10,016 nucleotides of DNA from Pseudomonadota bacterium. GTDB lineage: Bacteria > Pseudomonadota > Gammaproteobacteria > Steroidobacterales > Steroidobacteraceae. The translations under genes were made by a program, and so were the position numbers. The stretch lies in the NCBI GenBank assembly GCA_021808195.1, contig JAKBCE010000087.1:1-10016 (forward strand). The letters are read 5' to 3'. The notes under the pieces were generated by a model. The model searched no databases and was not told the DNA's origin. It saw only the letters and a program-made list of their open reading frames with translations. Below, piece after piece: positions 1 through 7,603 of the stretch (the stretch's first letter is position 1; the number at the start of each line of letters is the position of its first letter).

Positions 1-396
1 CGCACGCTGCATCATCCATTCGCGCTGCTGAATCCGGACGAGACGACGATCGCGACACTCGACCGTGGACTGGACACCCGCTTCACTACGCTCGAGGCGA
101 ACGCGCCACGGGCCGCAGGAGCCGTGACCGCATGGTTCGCCGCACACGGGTCGCGCAGTCGCGTGCTGGTGCTGCTGCCGGGCCATGCCCCAGGACCTTT
201 CACCCCGCTGCTGCGAACGCTCGGCGTGTGGCATCGCCCCGGCGATGGCCTCGCGCAGCAACTGCAAGCGGCGGATGCCGCCGTGATCGTGCACCGGTAT
301 GATCTGCCGCATGGCCGGCGCTATGCACTGCTTGCGCCGCCCGGCAGGACAAGCACGGCATCGGCCGCGCCAGCTCAAGGTGGCATCAATGACTGA
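1..396 (+). CDS. 3' end of an unrecognised protein (partial)
   Basis: An open frame runs from the left edge to a TGA at 394-396, giving about 131 residues of a protein whose start lies outside the window. I do not recognise the family. The visible part alternates hydrophobic, strand-like stretches (VLVLLPGHAPGPF, AAVIVHRYDLP) with charged, helix-like stretches, suggesting a soluble alpha/beta domain; there is no membrane segment or signal. The stop codon lies inside the start region of the phosphotransacetylase gene (8-base overlap), so the two are probably co-transcribed and translationally coupled. Acetate kinase is the usual partner of a phosphotransacetylase, but this C-terminus has none of the acetate kinase end motifs. 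The coding assignment is fairly safe because of the overlap and codon use; the function is unknown. Confidence 0.65.
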   Translation, partial: RTLHHPFALLNPDETTIATLDRGLDTRFTTLEANAPRAAGAVTAWFAAHGSRSRVLVLLPGHAPGPFTPLLRTLGVWHRPGDGLAQQLQAADAAVIVHRYDLPHGRRYALLAPPGRTSTASAAPAQGGIND

Positions 397-1381
397 CGCG
401 TCGCGAACCCGAACACGCCCGACCGCCCCTTTACGGGCGCCGCATCGTCTGGCGAGTCTGTTGGGCGCGGCCCGACGGCACGGGCCGCTGCGTACGGCGG
501 TGGTGCATCCGGTCGATGCGGCATCGCTCCGGGGCGCCATTGCGGCCGAGCGTGCCGGTCTGATCACCCCGGTGCTGATCGGACCGGAAAGACGCATCCG
601 CGCGGCAGCCCGCGCTGCGCACATCAATTTGGCCGGCCGTGTGATCCGCGCCACCGAACACAGCCACGCGGCGGCCGCCGAGGCGGTCCAGATGGCGCGG
701 CGCCTCGAAGTCGACGCGATCATGAAGGGCGCGCTGCACACTGACGAACTGATGCACTGTGTCATCGATCCCGACAGCGGATTGCGCACCGAGCGGCGGA
801 TCAGCCACGTCTTCGCGATCGACACGCCGCACTACCCGCGTCTGCTGTTCATCACCGACGCTGCGGTCAACATCTATCCGTCACTCGAGGACAAGCGCGA
901 TATCGTCCAGAACGCAATTGATCTGGCTCGAACCCTCGGCGTGCGAACGCCCCGGGTCGCGATCCTCTCGGCCGTTGAACTGGTGACAGCGAAGATCAGA
1001 TCCACGCTCGATGCCGCGGCTTTGTGCAAAATGGCTGACCGCGGCCAGATCACCGGCGGGACGCTCGACGGTCCGCTGGCGTTCGACAACGCGGTATCCC
1101 GGGCGGCGGCAGCGACTAAAGCCATTACTTCGAGCGTCGCCGGGCGCGCCGACATTATCGTCGTGCCGGATCTGGAAGCCGGCAACATGCTGGCCAAGCA
1201 GCTGGAATATCTGGCTGGCGCGCAGCTCGCGGGCATCGTACTCGGTGCGCGCGTTCCGATCATGTTGACCAGCCGCGCGGACGACACGCGTACGCGCCTC
1301 GCCTCATGCGCGATCGCCGTGCTGCTCAGGGCACACAGCGAAGTAGCGCGGCGGACCGCGCGCGCCGATCAGGCGGGGTGA
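389..1381 (+). CDS. Phosphate acetyltransferase/phosphate butyryltransferase family protein
   Basis: The 330-residue product belongs to the PTA/PTB family, which interconverts acyl-CoA plus phosphate and acyl-phosphate plus CoA in the cytoplasm. Family blocks are visible in order: DAIMKGALHTDELM (residues 109-122), RTERRISHVFAID (133-145), ITDAAVNIYP (155-164), GGTLDGPLAFDNAVS (223-237), ADIIVVPDLEAGNMLAKQ (254-271) and PIMLTSRADD (290-299). The length matches a stand-alone transferase domain; there is no MaoC-type hydratase domain in front, unlike the fused enoyl-CoA hydratase/Pta proteins of many Pseudomonadota. The ATG at 389 is preferred over an in-frame ATG at 299 because AAGG (377-380) sits 8 bases before it and the upstream coding sequence ends at 396. 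Acetyl-, butyryl- or another acyl-CoA as substrate cannot be decided. No acetate or butyrate kinase gene is seen next to it. Confidence 0.93.
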   Translation: MTDASRTRTRPTAPLRAPHRLASLLGAARRHGPLRTAVVHPVDAASLRGAIAAERAGLITPVLIGPERRIRAAARAAHINLAGRVIRATEHSHAAAAEAVQMARRLEVDAIMKGALHTDELMHCVIDPDSGLRTERRISHVFAIDTPHYPRLLFITDAAVNIYPSLEDKRDIVQNAIDLARTLGVRTPRVAILSAVELVTAKIRSTLDAAALCKMADRGQITGGTLDGPLAFDNAVSRAAAATKAITSSVAGRADIIVVPDLEAGNMLAKQLEYLAGAQLAGIVLGARVPIMLTSRADDTRTRLASCAIAVLLRAHSEVARRTARADQAG

Positions 1382-1726
1382 GCGACGGGTCGACTACCCG
1401 GACTCGATTGCCGGTCGCAGACACTCTCCTGCATAGCACTCGGATGGGTGCCGCAGGCGCAGCGCTATCGCTGCCGCCCGATCCGCTGGGACCCCGTTAC
1501 GGTGAGGACACTGGTATAGGCATAATGCGCATTGCCGATTGCGGGCCCAAGCGCTACTTTCAGCGCCGTCCAGCGACCGCGCCGGGTTGCGGCGTGCCGC
1601 GGAACCCAGGGCGGCAGCGCGGCCAAGGCGGTCACGTGCACATCAGTTTTTTATTGTGTCACAACCTCGTATCGCACCGGGTTGCCCGATGTCACGACCA
1701 AGAGTCATGATGCAATGGAGTTCGGT
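1382..1726. other. Intergenic region, no gene seen
   Basis: These 345 bases separate the phosphotransacetylase and DsrE-like genes. The open frames here are short and shadow-like, with no ribosome binding site of note. I see no convincing terminator for the upstream gene. Near the right end a run of six T (1647-1652) is followed by a short perfect palindrome (1654-1664), and the promoter of the next gene probably lies around there. Confidence 0.5.
1647..1675 (+). promoter_or_regulatory. Candidate promoter/operator of the DsrE-like gene
   Basis: TTGTG-T-CACAA (1654-1664) is a perfect inverted repeat with 5-base arms, directly after a T6 run in an otherwise GC-rich region and 62 bases before the DsrE-like start codon. 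If the T-run served as a poor -35 element and TATCGC (1670-1675) as the -10 element, spaced 17 bases apart, the palindrome would lie between them, a common place for a repressor. The promoter match is weak and no regulator is encoded nearby, so this is a candidate only. Confidence 0.22.
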
Positions 1727-2104
1727 ATGAGCACTCAACAGGCCCCGGATCTCGCCATCATCTTGATCACCGGTCTGGAAAACCCGAAGCGCCTGCCGTC
1801 GGCGTTCTTCCTCGCCTCCACGGCAGCAGCGATGGAACAGAGCGTGGTCCTGTATTTCACCGGACCTGCAACCGAGCTCCTCAAGAAAGGTGTGGCGGAA
1901 CGGATTTATCCGCTGCCGGGCGGCAAAAGCATCGCTGAGTTCATGCAACTTGCGCAGGAGAACGGCGTCCAGATGGTCGGCTGCTCTCAATCGCTCGACC
2001 TGCTCGGGATGACCGCAGCTGATCTTCGTCAAACGATGCCATTGATGACTCCGAGCGCGGCGCTGCCTATCCTGAGCCAAGCCGGCAAGGTGCTTACTTG
2101 GTGA
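1727..2104 (+). CDS. DsrE/DsrF-like family protein
   Basis: A small soluble protein of 125 residues with the DsrE-like alpha/beta layout. A first strand (LAIILITG, residues 9-16) leads to a helix after N19-P20. Then come the second strand VVLYFTGPA (40-48), a helix and loop with GGKSIAEFMQLAQENGV (65-81), and the strand ending at Cys86 (VQMVGCSQSLDLLGM). The single cysteine after the fourth strand matches the position of the sulfur-carrying cysteine in DsrE/TusD-type proteins; a role in persulfide relay or thiol chemistry is inferred from that. GGAG (1717-1720) lies 6 bases before the ATG at 1727; an in-frame ATG at 1715 would add MEFG but lacks a good ribosome site. No other sulfur-oxidation or tRNA-thiolation genes are in the window, so it appears as a solitary member of the family and its partner is unknown. 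Confidence 0.85.
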   Translation: MSTQQAPDLAIILITGLENPKRLPSAFFLASTAAAMEQSVVLYFTGPATELLKKGVAERIYPLPGGKSIAEFMQLAQENGVQMVGCSQSLDLLGMTAADLRQTMPLMTPSAALPILSQAGKVLTW

Positions 2105-2235
2105 CGGACTGCGCTGGCGGTGCCAGGGGGCACGGTCGAGCGCGGAGCCACCCCCGAACCCCTGCGTCCCCGCGGCGGGTGCTCCGTACCCGAAGTCGGA
2201 ATCGCCCGCGACGCCAGCCCGGCCGGCGACATCAG
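2105..2235. other. Convergent intergenic region with imperfect stem
   Basis: This 131-base spacer lies between two genes pointing at each other. GGAGCCACCC (2144-2153) can pair with GGGTGCTCC (2177-2185) with one bulged C, over a 23-base loop. There is no T-run on either strand, so it is at best a weak or factor-dependent bidirectional terminator. Confidence 0.25.
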
Positions 2236-3429
2236 CTATCCATCGACCCCGGGCACGGATACCGGCGCGCGTGTTCGCGCTCCAACCGTTGCGGTGTAGA
2301 CCATGACATAGCCGAGCAGACCAACGAGCAAGCTCAATCCGCAGACAAACAACATCGCCGCTGCCCCGCCTGCCTGATATACGTGACCGGCCATGGCAGG
2401 CCCGGCGATTGATCCTGCACCGAGCGCGATGGCCGGCATGGCGCCTGCGCGACTGCTCAAATTCAGCGGCGCGATCACCCCGGTCGCATAGGTCAGGACA
2501 AAGGTCGCAAGCCCGATGAAGATCACTGTGCCGATGGTAAACCCAAGATCATCGGGCCGCATCGCGAGCATGCCGAGACCGAACAGCATGGCCCCGGTCG
2601 CCGCGGCCATGCCGCCCCTGCGGGCACCAACCTCGGCAAATCTTCCCGCCGCCAGTGCAACGAGACTCGAGACTGCGGTAGCGACCGCAAGCGCTCCGCC
2701 GCAGAATGCAGGTGAGATGCCAGCGCCAATTCCCACCTTATCCAAGAAGGACCACCCCCCGGTGATACCCAGGTAATACGCGAACATCGCCGCCAAACCG
2801 ATTCCGGCCGCCCGCCGGTCTGCCGGCGCCACCCCATCGCTGTTCGGCGTACCGAACTCATGCCGGCGAGCAACCAAACGGCCCGGCAGCGCCGTCACTG
2901 CAAGGGCCGCAGCGGCATTGACCCACAGCACCGATAGTAATGGACCGACCCGGCCGGCCCTCATCCCGCCCAAGAGTGGTATGGCGTAGAGCAGCGCGAT
3001 GCCCGGGAGACTGCCGAGTCCCCACTGGCAACCGAACGCGCGGTTGGGGTCATCGGCCTGTGCGAGCAATGCGATCATCAGCGTGTAAACGCCGCCAAAG
3101 CCGATTCCGGCAATCAGGAATGTCGCCAATATGGACGCATAGTTCTGCCACAGCGCAACAGCCGTCAGTGCGGCGAGGCCCAACGCGGCAAACCACCCGC
3201 TCTGGCGGCGCAACGAGTTGGCGCGCATCCAAAACACGGACGTGACGGCGATCAGGGTCGCACCGACACTGTAAGCACTGGCGATGTTGCCCAGTTGTCC
3301 GTCGGTGAATCCGTGCACTGTGGCCAAGCTCGCGAGCAGAACGGGCATCGCTGTCCGAACGGTGAAATGGGTGCTGCTGAGCGCGCTACCCGCGAGTTCT
3401 GTGCGCCGAAACGTGCCTGTCTCCGACAT
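2236..3429 (-). CDS. Major facilitator superfamily (MFS) transporter
   Basis: A strongly hydrophobic protein of about 397 residues with roughly twelve membrane segments in two halves. A hydrophilic loop of about 25 residues near the middle (around RHEFGTPNSDGVAPADRRAA) separates the halves. Length and layout are those of a 12-TM MFS carrier in the inner membrane. Small-residue-rich helices such as GAGSIAGPAMAG near the C-terminal half are typical. The substrate cannot be inferred. The start is placed at 3429 (MSETGTF) because GGGG on the minus strand (3439-3436) is 6 bases upstream; an in-frame ATG at 3441 adds MGRP but has no ribosome site. It has no intact neighbour in its own orientation; upstream on the same strand lie only fragments of what may be a decayed gene, which may once have shared its operon. 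Confidence 0.88.
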   Translation of the reverse strand: MSETGTFRRTELAGSALSSTHFTVRTAMPVLLASLATVHGFTDGQLGNIASAYSVGATLIAVTSVFWMRANSLRRQSGWFAALGLAALTAVALWQNYASILATFLIAGIGFGGVYTLMIALLAQADDPNRAFGCQWGLGSLPGIALLYAIPLLGGMRAGRVGPLLSVLWVNAAAALAVTALPGRLVARRHEFGTPNSDGVAPADRRAAGIGLAAMFAYYLGITGGWSFLDKVGIGAGISPAFCGGALAVATAVSSLVALAAGRFAEVGARRGGMAAATGAMLFGLGMLAMRPDDLGFTIGTVIFIGLATFVLTYATGVIAPLNLSSRAGAMPAIALGAGSIAGPAMAGHVYQAGGAAAMLFVCGLSLLVGLLGYVMVYTATVGARTRAPVSVPGVDG

Positions 3430-4267
3430 CGGTCGCCCCATTTCAGCTGCGCAGACCCGCGCTTAAGTCATCGTGCCTGAAACCGGACTTTGACCCGGGT
3501 TGCGGACACATGGACGCGGCGAAACGCGGCGATTGCCGCATAGCGGCCCGTTGTCGAAGCTGCCGCGACCGCGCCAGACCGAAGCGGTCCGTTACCATGC
3601 GCGACACTTGGAGGGGTTTTACCGGCATAGCCCATCGCGCGATGTATCAGGCAGAAAGCCAGCGCCCCCGTTGTCATCGAAACGGCTTCTGGGCCAGCAC
3701 TTCCGCCACTCGAGGCGCGCCGGCAGGCAGCAGGATAGCATGGGGCAATCCGCCCAATTCTCGGACCTGACCCGCCGGCCCCGGGCAGCCGGGTGCGCCC
3801 CAGGGGCCGTCGACCAGCGGTCCTGCCGCAGGCGCCGCGAGCCGGTCGGGCTCAAACCTCTTGGACGGCCAAGCGTACGGCGTCGAATGACAGCGGCAGC
3901 ACGGTGCCATGGCAAACCGGTTGCGCAATGCCTCACGGCGTAGCCCCCCGGGGCAGCAGGTGGCGCTCCCCACGGTCATCGACGCCGGCGTCGTTACGCG
4001 GTTCAGCCGGTGTCTCGTTGGCTTGTGAGGGAGGTCCGTGGCACCCGAGGACGAACAAGCGCCCCCAGGAACATACCGCTGCTGGGCAATGTCGGCCGCA
4101 CCGGCCAGCTGCCGGGCCGCATCCGTCGGGCCACCTGCAAAGACATGCTCGATGGCGAACTCGCCGGCAATCGCGTGGGTGTCACGGCGACGACCGTGCT
4201 GTAGCGCGCCGACATCGCTCGGAGCCGGACCGGCGCGCACGCGGCAACTGCGCAGCGATGAATTGCG
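3430..4267. other. Long region without an intact gene
   Basis: About 840 bases with many short overlapping frames, all rich in arginine and proline on one strand or the other, as expected for shadows in high-GC DNA. No frame has a good start with ribosome site plus recognisable full-length protein. The part from about 3674 leftward to 3430 shows nothing I can name; it should hold the promoter of the minus-strand transporter. The part from 3674 on is described under the possible pseudogene. Confidence 0.45.
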
Positions 4268-4330
4268 ATCCCTTGGGTGCGCGCGTTGCGCACACTCGGC
4301 TTTCTTGATCCGGACCGGATGGGGATAGCG
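3674..4330 (-). pseudogene. Possible decayed coding sequence, minus strand
   Basis: Three peptide stretches on the minus strand look like real coding sequence but lie in different frames or are broken by stops. They are EFAIEHVFAGGPTDAARQLA (about 4165-4106), GTVLPLSFDAVRLAVQEV followed by a stop (about 3910-3857), and LVDGPWGAPG to VRELGG to LLPAGAPRVAEVLAQ, ending at a TGA at 3674-3676. In the first stretch about 70% of third positions are G or C and first positions are rich in G, as in true genes. The C-terminal stretch loosely recalls the DGP(W/Y) to (V)R-LG region of CitE/HpcH-type lyases; the AGGPTDA stretch recalls Bug-type solute receptors. The two readings conflict, so the family is undecided. 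A 240-codon frame covers the region but is not a believable protein as a whole. Random open frames in GC-rich DNA remain an alternative. Confidence 0.25.
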
Positions 4331-4426
4331 GCCCCCTCGCGCGCTGCGCGGTCGCGTACTGCCCGGGGGCAATGGATCAAGCAGCCGCCGGGGCACCAGG
4401 ATTCCACGACCTCATCCCTTGGGTGC
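4268..4426. repeat. 13-bp direct repeat pair flanking a nested inverted repeat
   Basis: ATCCCTTGGGTGC occurs at 4268-4280 and again at 4414-4426, 146 bases apart. Between the copies CTTGATCC (4304-4311) is complementary to GGATCAAG (4374-4381), and inside that GCCCCC (4331-4336) pairs with GGGGGC (4365-4370). No open frame of note runs through it. It may be the footprint of a small mobile or structured element, but the repeats could also be chance. Confidence 0.3.
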
Positions 4427-4436
4427 CCTCGGTGGG

Positions 4437-4451
4437 ATGTTGATCCAACAT
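4437..4451. promoter_or_regulatory. Palindromic site, candidate operator
   Basis: ATGTTG-ATC-CAACAT is a perfect inverted repeat with 6-base arms and a 3-base centre, AT-rich against its surroundings. It lies 304 bases upstream of the molybdenum hydroxylase operon and just before the structured leader, in a place where a regulator of that operon could bind. No regulator gene is present in the window and no clear -35/-10 pair was found beside it. Confidence 0.3.
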
Positions 4452-4535
4452 TCATCTCACCGCCCTGCGCAAGCGCCGTTGCGGTGCGCGCTCACCAATA
4501 GGGTCGCCAAGATTCCGCTCACGATTGGCGCCGTT

Positions 4536-4552
4536 CGGTTCGCCTCGAACCG
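4536..4552 (+). promoter_or_regulatory. Leader hairpin competing with the terminator (candidate antiterminator)
   Basis: CGGTTCG (4536-4542) pairs perfectly with CGAACCG (4546-4552) around a CCT loop. Its 3' arm uses most of the bases that form the 5' arm of the terminator at 4544-4578, so the two structures cannot coexist in one RNA. This is the geometry of transcription attenuation. The ligand or protein that would switch between them is unknown. Confidence 0.35.
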
Positions 4553-4578
4553 GCCCGTCTACCCGTCGAGCTTTTTTT
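4544..4578 (+). terminator. Rho-independent terminator in the leader of the molybdenum hydroxylase operon
   Basis: CTCGA (4544-4548) pairs with TCGAG (4566-4570), and CGG (4551-4553) with CCG (4563-4565). This gives an eight-pair stem with a two-base AC bulge and a 9-base loop, followed after one C by seven T (4572-4578). A T7 run is unusual in this GC-rich region. It reads in the plus direction with no plus-strand gene close upstream, and lies 177 bases before the start codon of the operon. It therefore acts either as an attenuator of that operon or as an end for a transcript from further left. Confidence 0.5.
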
Positions 4579-4597
4579 GCTCACGAGGGATGCCAAT

Positions 4598-4619
4598 CGT
4601 CGTCGCTGGAGCGACGACG
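4598..4619. repeat. Perfect 10-bp inverted repeat in the operon leader
   Basis: CGTCGTCGCT (4598-4607) and AGCGACGACG (4610-4619) are exact complements separated by GG. No T-run follows on either strand, so it is not a classical terminator. It lies 20 bases after the T7 run and 136 bases before the start of the iron-sulfur subunit gene. It could be an operator, or a stem of the structured leader RNA with a larger loop in practice. Confidence 0.45.
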
Positions 4620-4754
4620 CCGGTGCCGGACAGCGTGCGGACATGCGGCTGTGCCGGAATCGCACGACCGGCGCGCTGGTCGATAGGTAATTCCGACGAT
4701 CGACGAGGGTGGCGGGACGGCACAGGATATCGTCTACTGGCGGGAAGCGATGCT

Positions 4755-5251
<497 letters not shown>

Positions 5252-5255
<4 letters not shown>

Positions 5256-7603
5256 GGGCCTCGGACGATCCAATCACGCGCACCGAACAGTTCCCCTACG
5301 GGATCCTCGGCGTCAACCTCACCCACGTTGCGCGGCAAATCCCGGCGGACGAACCACCGCCGCTCGCGCCAAATGCCGATCTTGCGGCAATCGGGCGATC
5401 CACCGCACGTCTGGACGCGAGGGATAAAGTCACGGGGGCGAGCCGGTTCACTGTTGACATCACTTTGCCCGGCATGCTCCACGGGCGCATCCTGCGCTCG
5501 AACCTGCCCCACGCGCAAATACGCTCGATCGACGTGTCGTCCGCGCTGTGCCATCCTGCGGTACGCGCGATCGAACTGTTGGAGGGGCCGCACGGCTCGC
5601 ACATGCCGATCGCCCGCTATGTCGGGCAACCGCTCGCTGCCGTCGCTGCCGAAACCCCGGACGCGGCGCAGGAGGCACTGCAGCGAATCGTAGTCGACTA
5701 TGAACCGCGTCCGTTCGTGGTCAGCCTCGCGGCGGCGCGCGACCCGCTGGCGATACCGGTCTACGACGCCGAGTCTGCGCCCTGCGGCAGCCCCTCCGGC
5801 TATCCCGCACCGGCGGGCTTACCGCTGCACGGCAATGTCCGTGGGCCGGCGATTGTCAGCCGCGGTGACGTCGCGCTCGGCTTTGCTGATGCTGAAATCG
5901 AGCTCGAATCCGAATATACCACTCAGGTCCAGACCCATTGCTGCCCGGAACCGCATGCGATCGTTGCCGATTGGCAAGCGGACGGACTCACTGTGTACCT
6001 CTCAACCCAGTACACGAGCGGCGTTCGCCACGAATTGGCCGAGGCTTTCGGCCTGCCGCTCACCAGAGTCCGCGTGATCGCCACGACCGTGGGCAGCGGT
6101 TTCGGCTCGAAATCGACGCTCGGCGTCTACGGCCGCCTCGCGGTGAGTCTGTCGCGCCGAGCGCGGGCACCGGTGCGCATCGTGCTCGATCGAGAGGAGG
6201 AGCAAATCGATGCCGGCAATCGACCCTCCACCTGGCAGCACCTGCGCCTTGGGGCGCGTCGCGATGGTCGGCTGACGGCCATCGCGCTGACCAGCTATGG
6301 CAGCGCCGGCGTCGCCCTCGGCGCCGGAGTCTGGAGCGTCGCCGAGCGGCTCTACAGCTGTGTCCATTACCACGGCGAGCAGTACGACGTATTCACGAAT
6401 GCGGGTGCTGGATGCGCGATGCGTGGACCCGGTGCCGTGCCGGGCGCCTGGGCAATGGAACAGGCCGTCGATGAACTCGCCGGACAGCTCGGCATCGATC
6501 CGCTTGAGCTGCGCGACCGGATCGACCCCAGTCCGGTGCGTCGCGAGGAACGGCGCATCGGGGCGCAACGTATCGGTTGGTCCGGGCGCCGGCCGCCAGC
6601 GGCGGATCCGGGGCCGATCAAGCGCGGAATCGGCTTTGCGCAATCCCTGTGGATGGCCAATGTGCACCTGAACGCATCCTGCGAGGTTCGGATCCATCGT
6701 GACGGCTCGGTCGAGGTGCTCTCGGGCGTGCAGGATATTGGCACCGGAACGGGCACGGTGATGGCTCAGGTCGTCGCCGAGGTCTTTGGGATTCTCCCCC
6801 AGGAGGTCACGGTGCGGATCGGCGATACCCGATTCCCCGCTGGCCCGCCGTCCTACGGCAGTCGGACGACCGCCTCGATCACGCCTCCTGCACGCACCGC
6901 CGCCTGGCGCGTGCTGCAGCTGTTATTTCAAGAAGCCGCACCGCTGCTCGAGACCGATCAGGCCGAACTGATCGCGCAGGGCGGCCGGATACGGGTACGT
7001 GGCGCGCCGTCGCGCAGTCTCGCTCTGGCGGAGGTCGCTGCACGCTCGCGCACCGATTTCCTGAGTGCCATCGCCTCACGCACCGACGATTATGCCGGTT
7101 TTGACAAGCGCCTGGGCGATGCAGCCATCGCACGGCAGTACCTGGGCGGCGTGCAATTCGCCACGGTTGCAGTGGATACCGAGAGCGGCAGCGTGCGGGT
7201 TGAGCGCGTCGTGGCGGTGCAGGATTGCGGCCGCCCGTTGAATCCTCGCCTCATCGAGAGCCAGGTGCAAGGCGGCGTGCTGATGGGACTGTCCTTCGCG
7301 TTGTTCGAGGAACGCCTGCTCGACCGCCACACCGGCCATATGGTCAACGCGAATCTCGAGCAATACAAGCTCGCGGGCGCCTGCGAAACGCCCGACATCG
7401 AGGTGATCGTGCTGGAAAACTACCAGGCACACAGCGCGACTGACGCCTACGGAATCGCCGAACCAGCGAACATCGCGACCGCCCCCGCGATCGCCAATGC
7501 GCTCTACAACGCGATCGGCATACGCCTGCGCGCCCTGCCGCTCACGCCTGCCGCCGTGCTCGCCGCGCTGGGCAAGGTACCGCCGGGGATCGCCACGCGA
7601 TGA
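5252..7603 (+). CDS. Molybdenum hydroxylase molybdopterin-binding catalytic subunit
   Basis: The 783-residue protein is the large subunit of the xanthine dehydrogenase/aldehyde oxidase family, which hydroxylates a substrate carbon with water-derived oxygen. The N-terminal a/b hammerhead domain starts near residue 46 (IGRSTARLDARDKVTGASRF). Mo-cofactor regions follow: PEPHAIVADW (232-241), GSGFGSKS (281-288, usually GGGFGGK), CAMRGPGAVPG (388-398), GVQDIGTGTGT (492-502), GSRTTASITP (536-545). The conserved glutamate block YGIAEPANIATAPAIANA (733-750) places E737 as the likely catalytic base. About 45 residues precede the first domain. AAGGAG (5238-5243) lies 8 bases before the ATG, inside the small subunit gene, and the two genes overlap by 4 bases. 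The substrate is not evident; several active-site loops differ from true xanthine dehydrogenases, favouring an aldehyde or heterocycle hydroxylase. Confidence 0.95.

Noticed and set aside
1..396. C-terminus of acetate kinase
   Set aside because: Expected from the neighbouring phosphotransacetylase, but none of the acetate kinase C-terminal motifs are present.
3500..3943. 147-codon plus-strand open frame
   Set aside because: Arginine-rich low-complexity product typical of a shadow frame in GC-rich DNA; no family signal or ribosome site.
3674..4396. 240-codon minus-strand open frame as an intact gene
   Set aside because: The protein is rich in arginine, proline and cysteine, lacks domain-like order and has no ribosome site; only parts look coding, so it is reported as a possible decayed gene.
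4419..4754. Longer N-terminus for the [2Fe-2S] subunit, including a possible export signal
   Set aside because: The extension has no twin-arginine motif, crosses the terminator and palindromes, and the good ribosome site is at 4742-4747.
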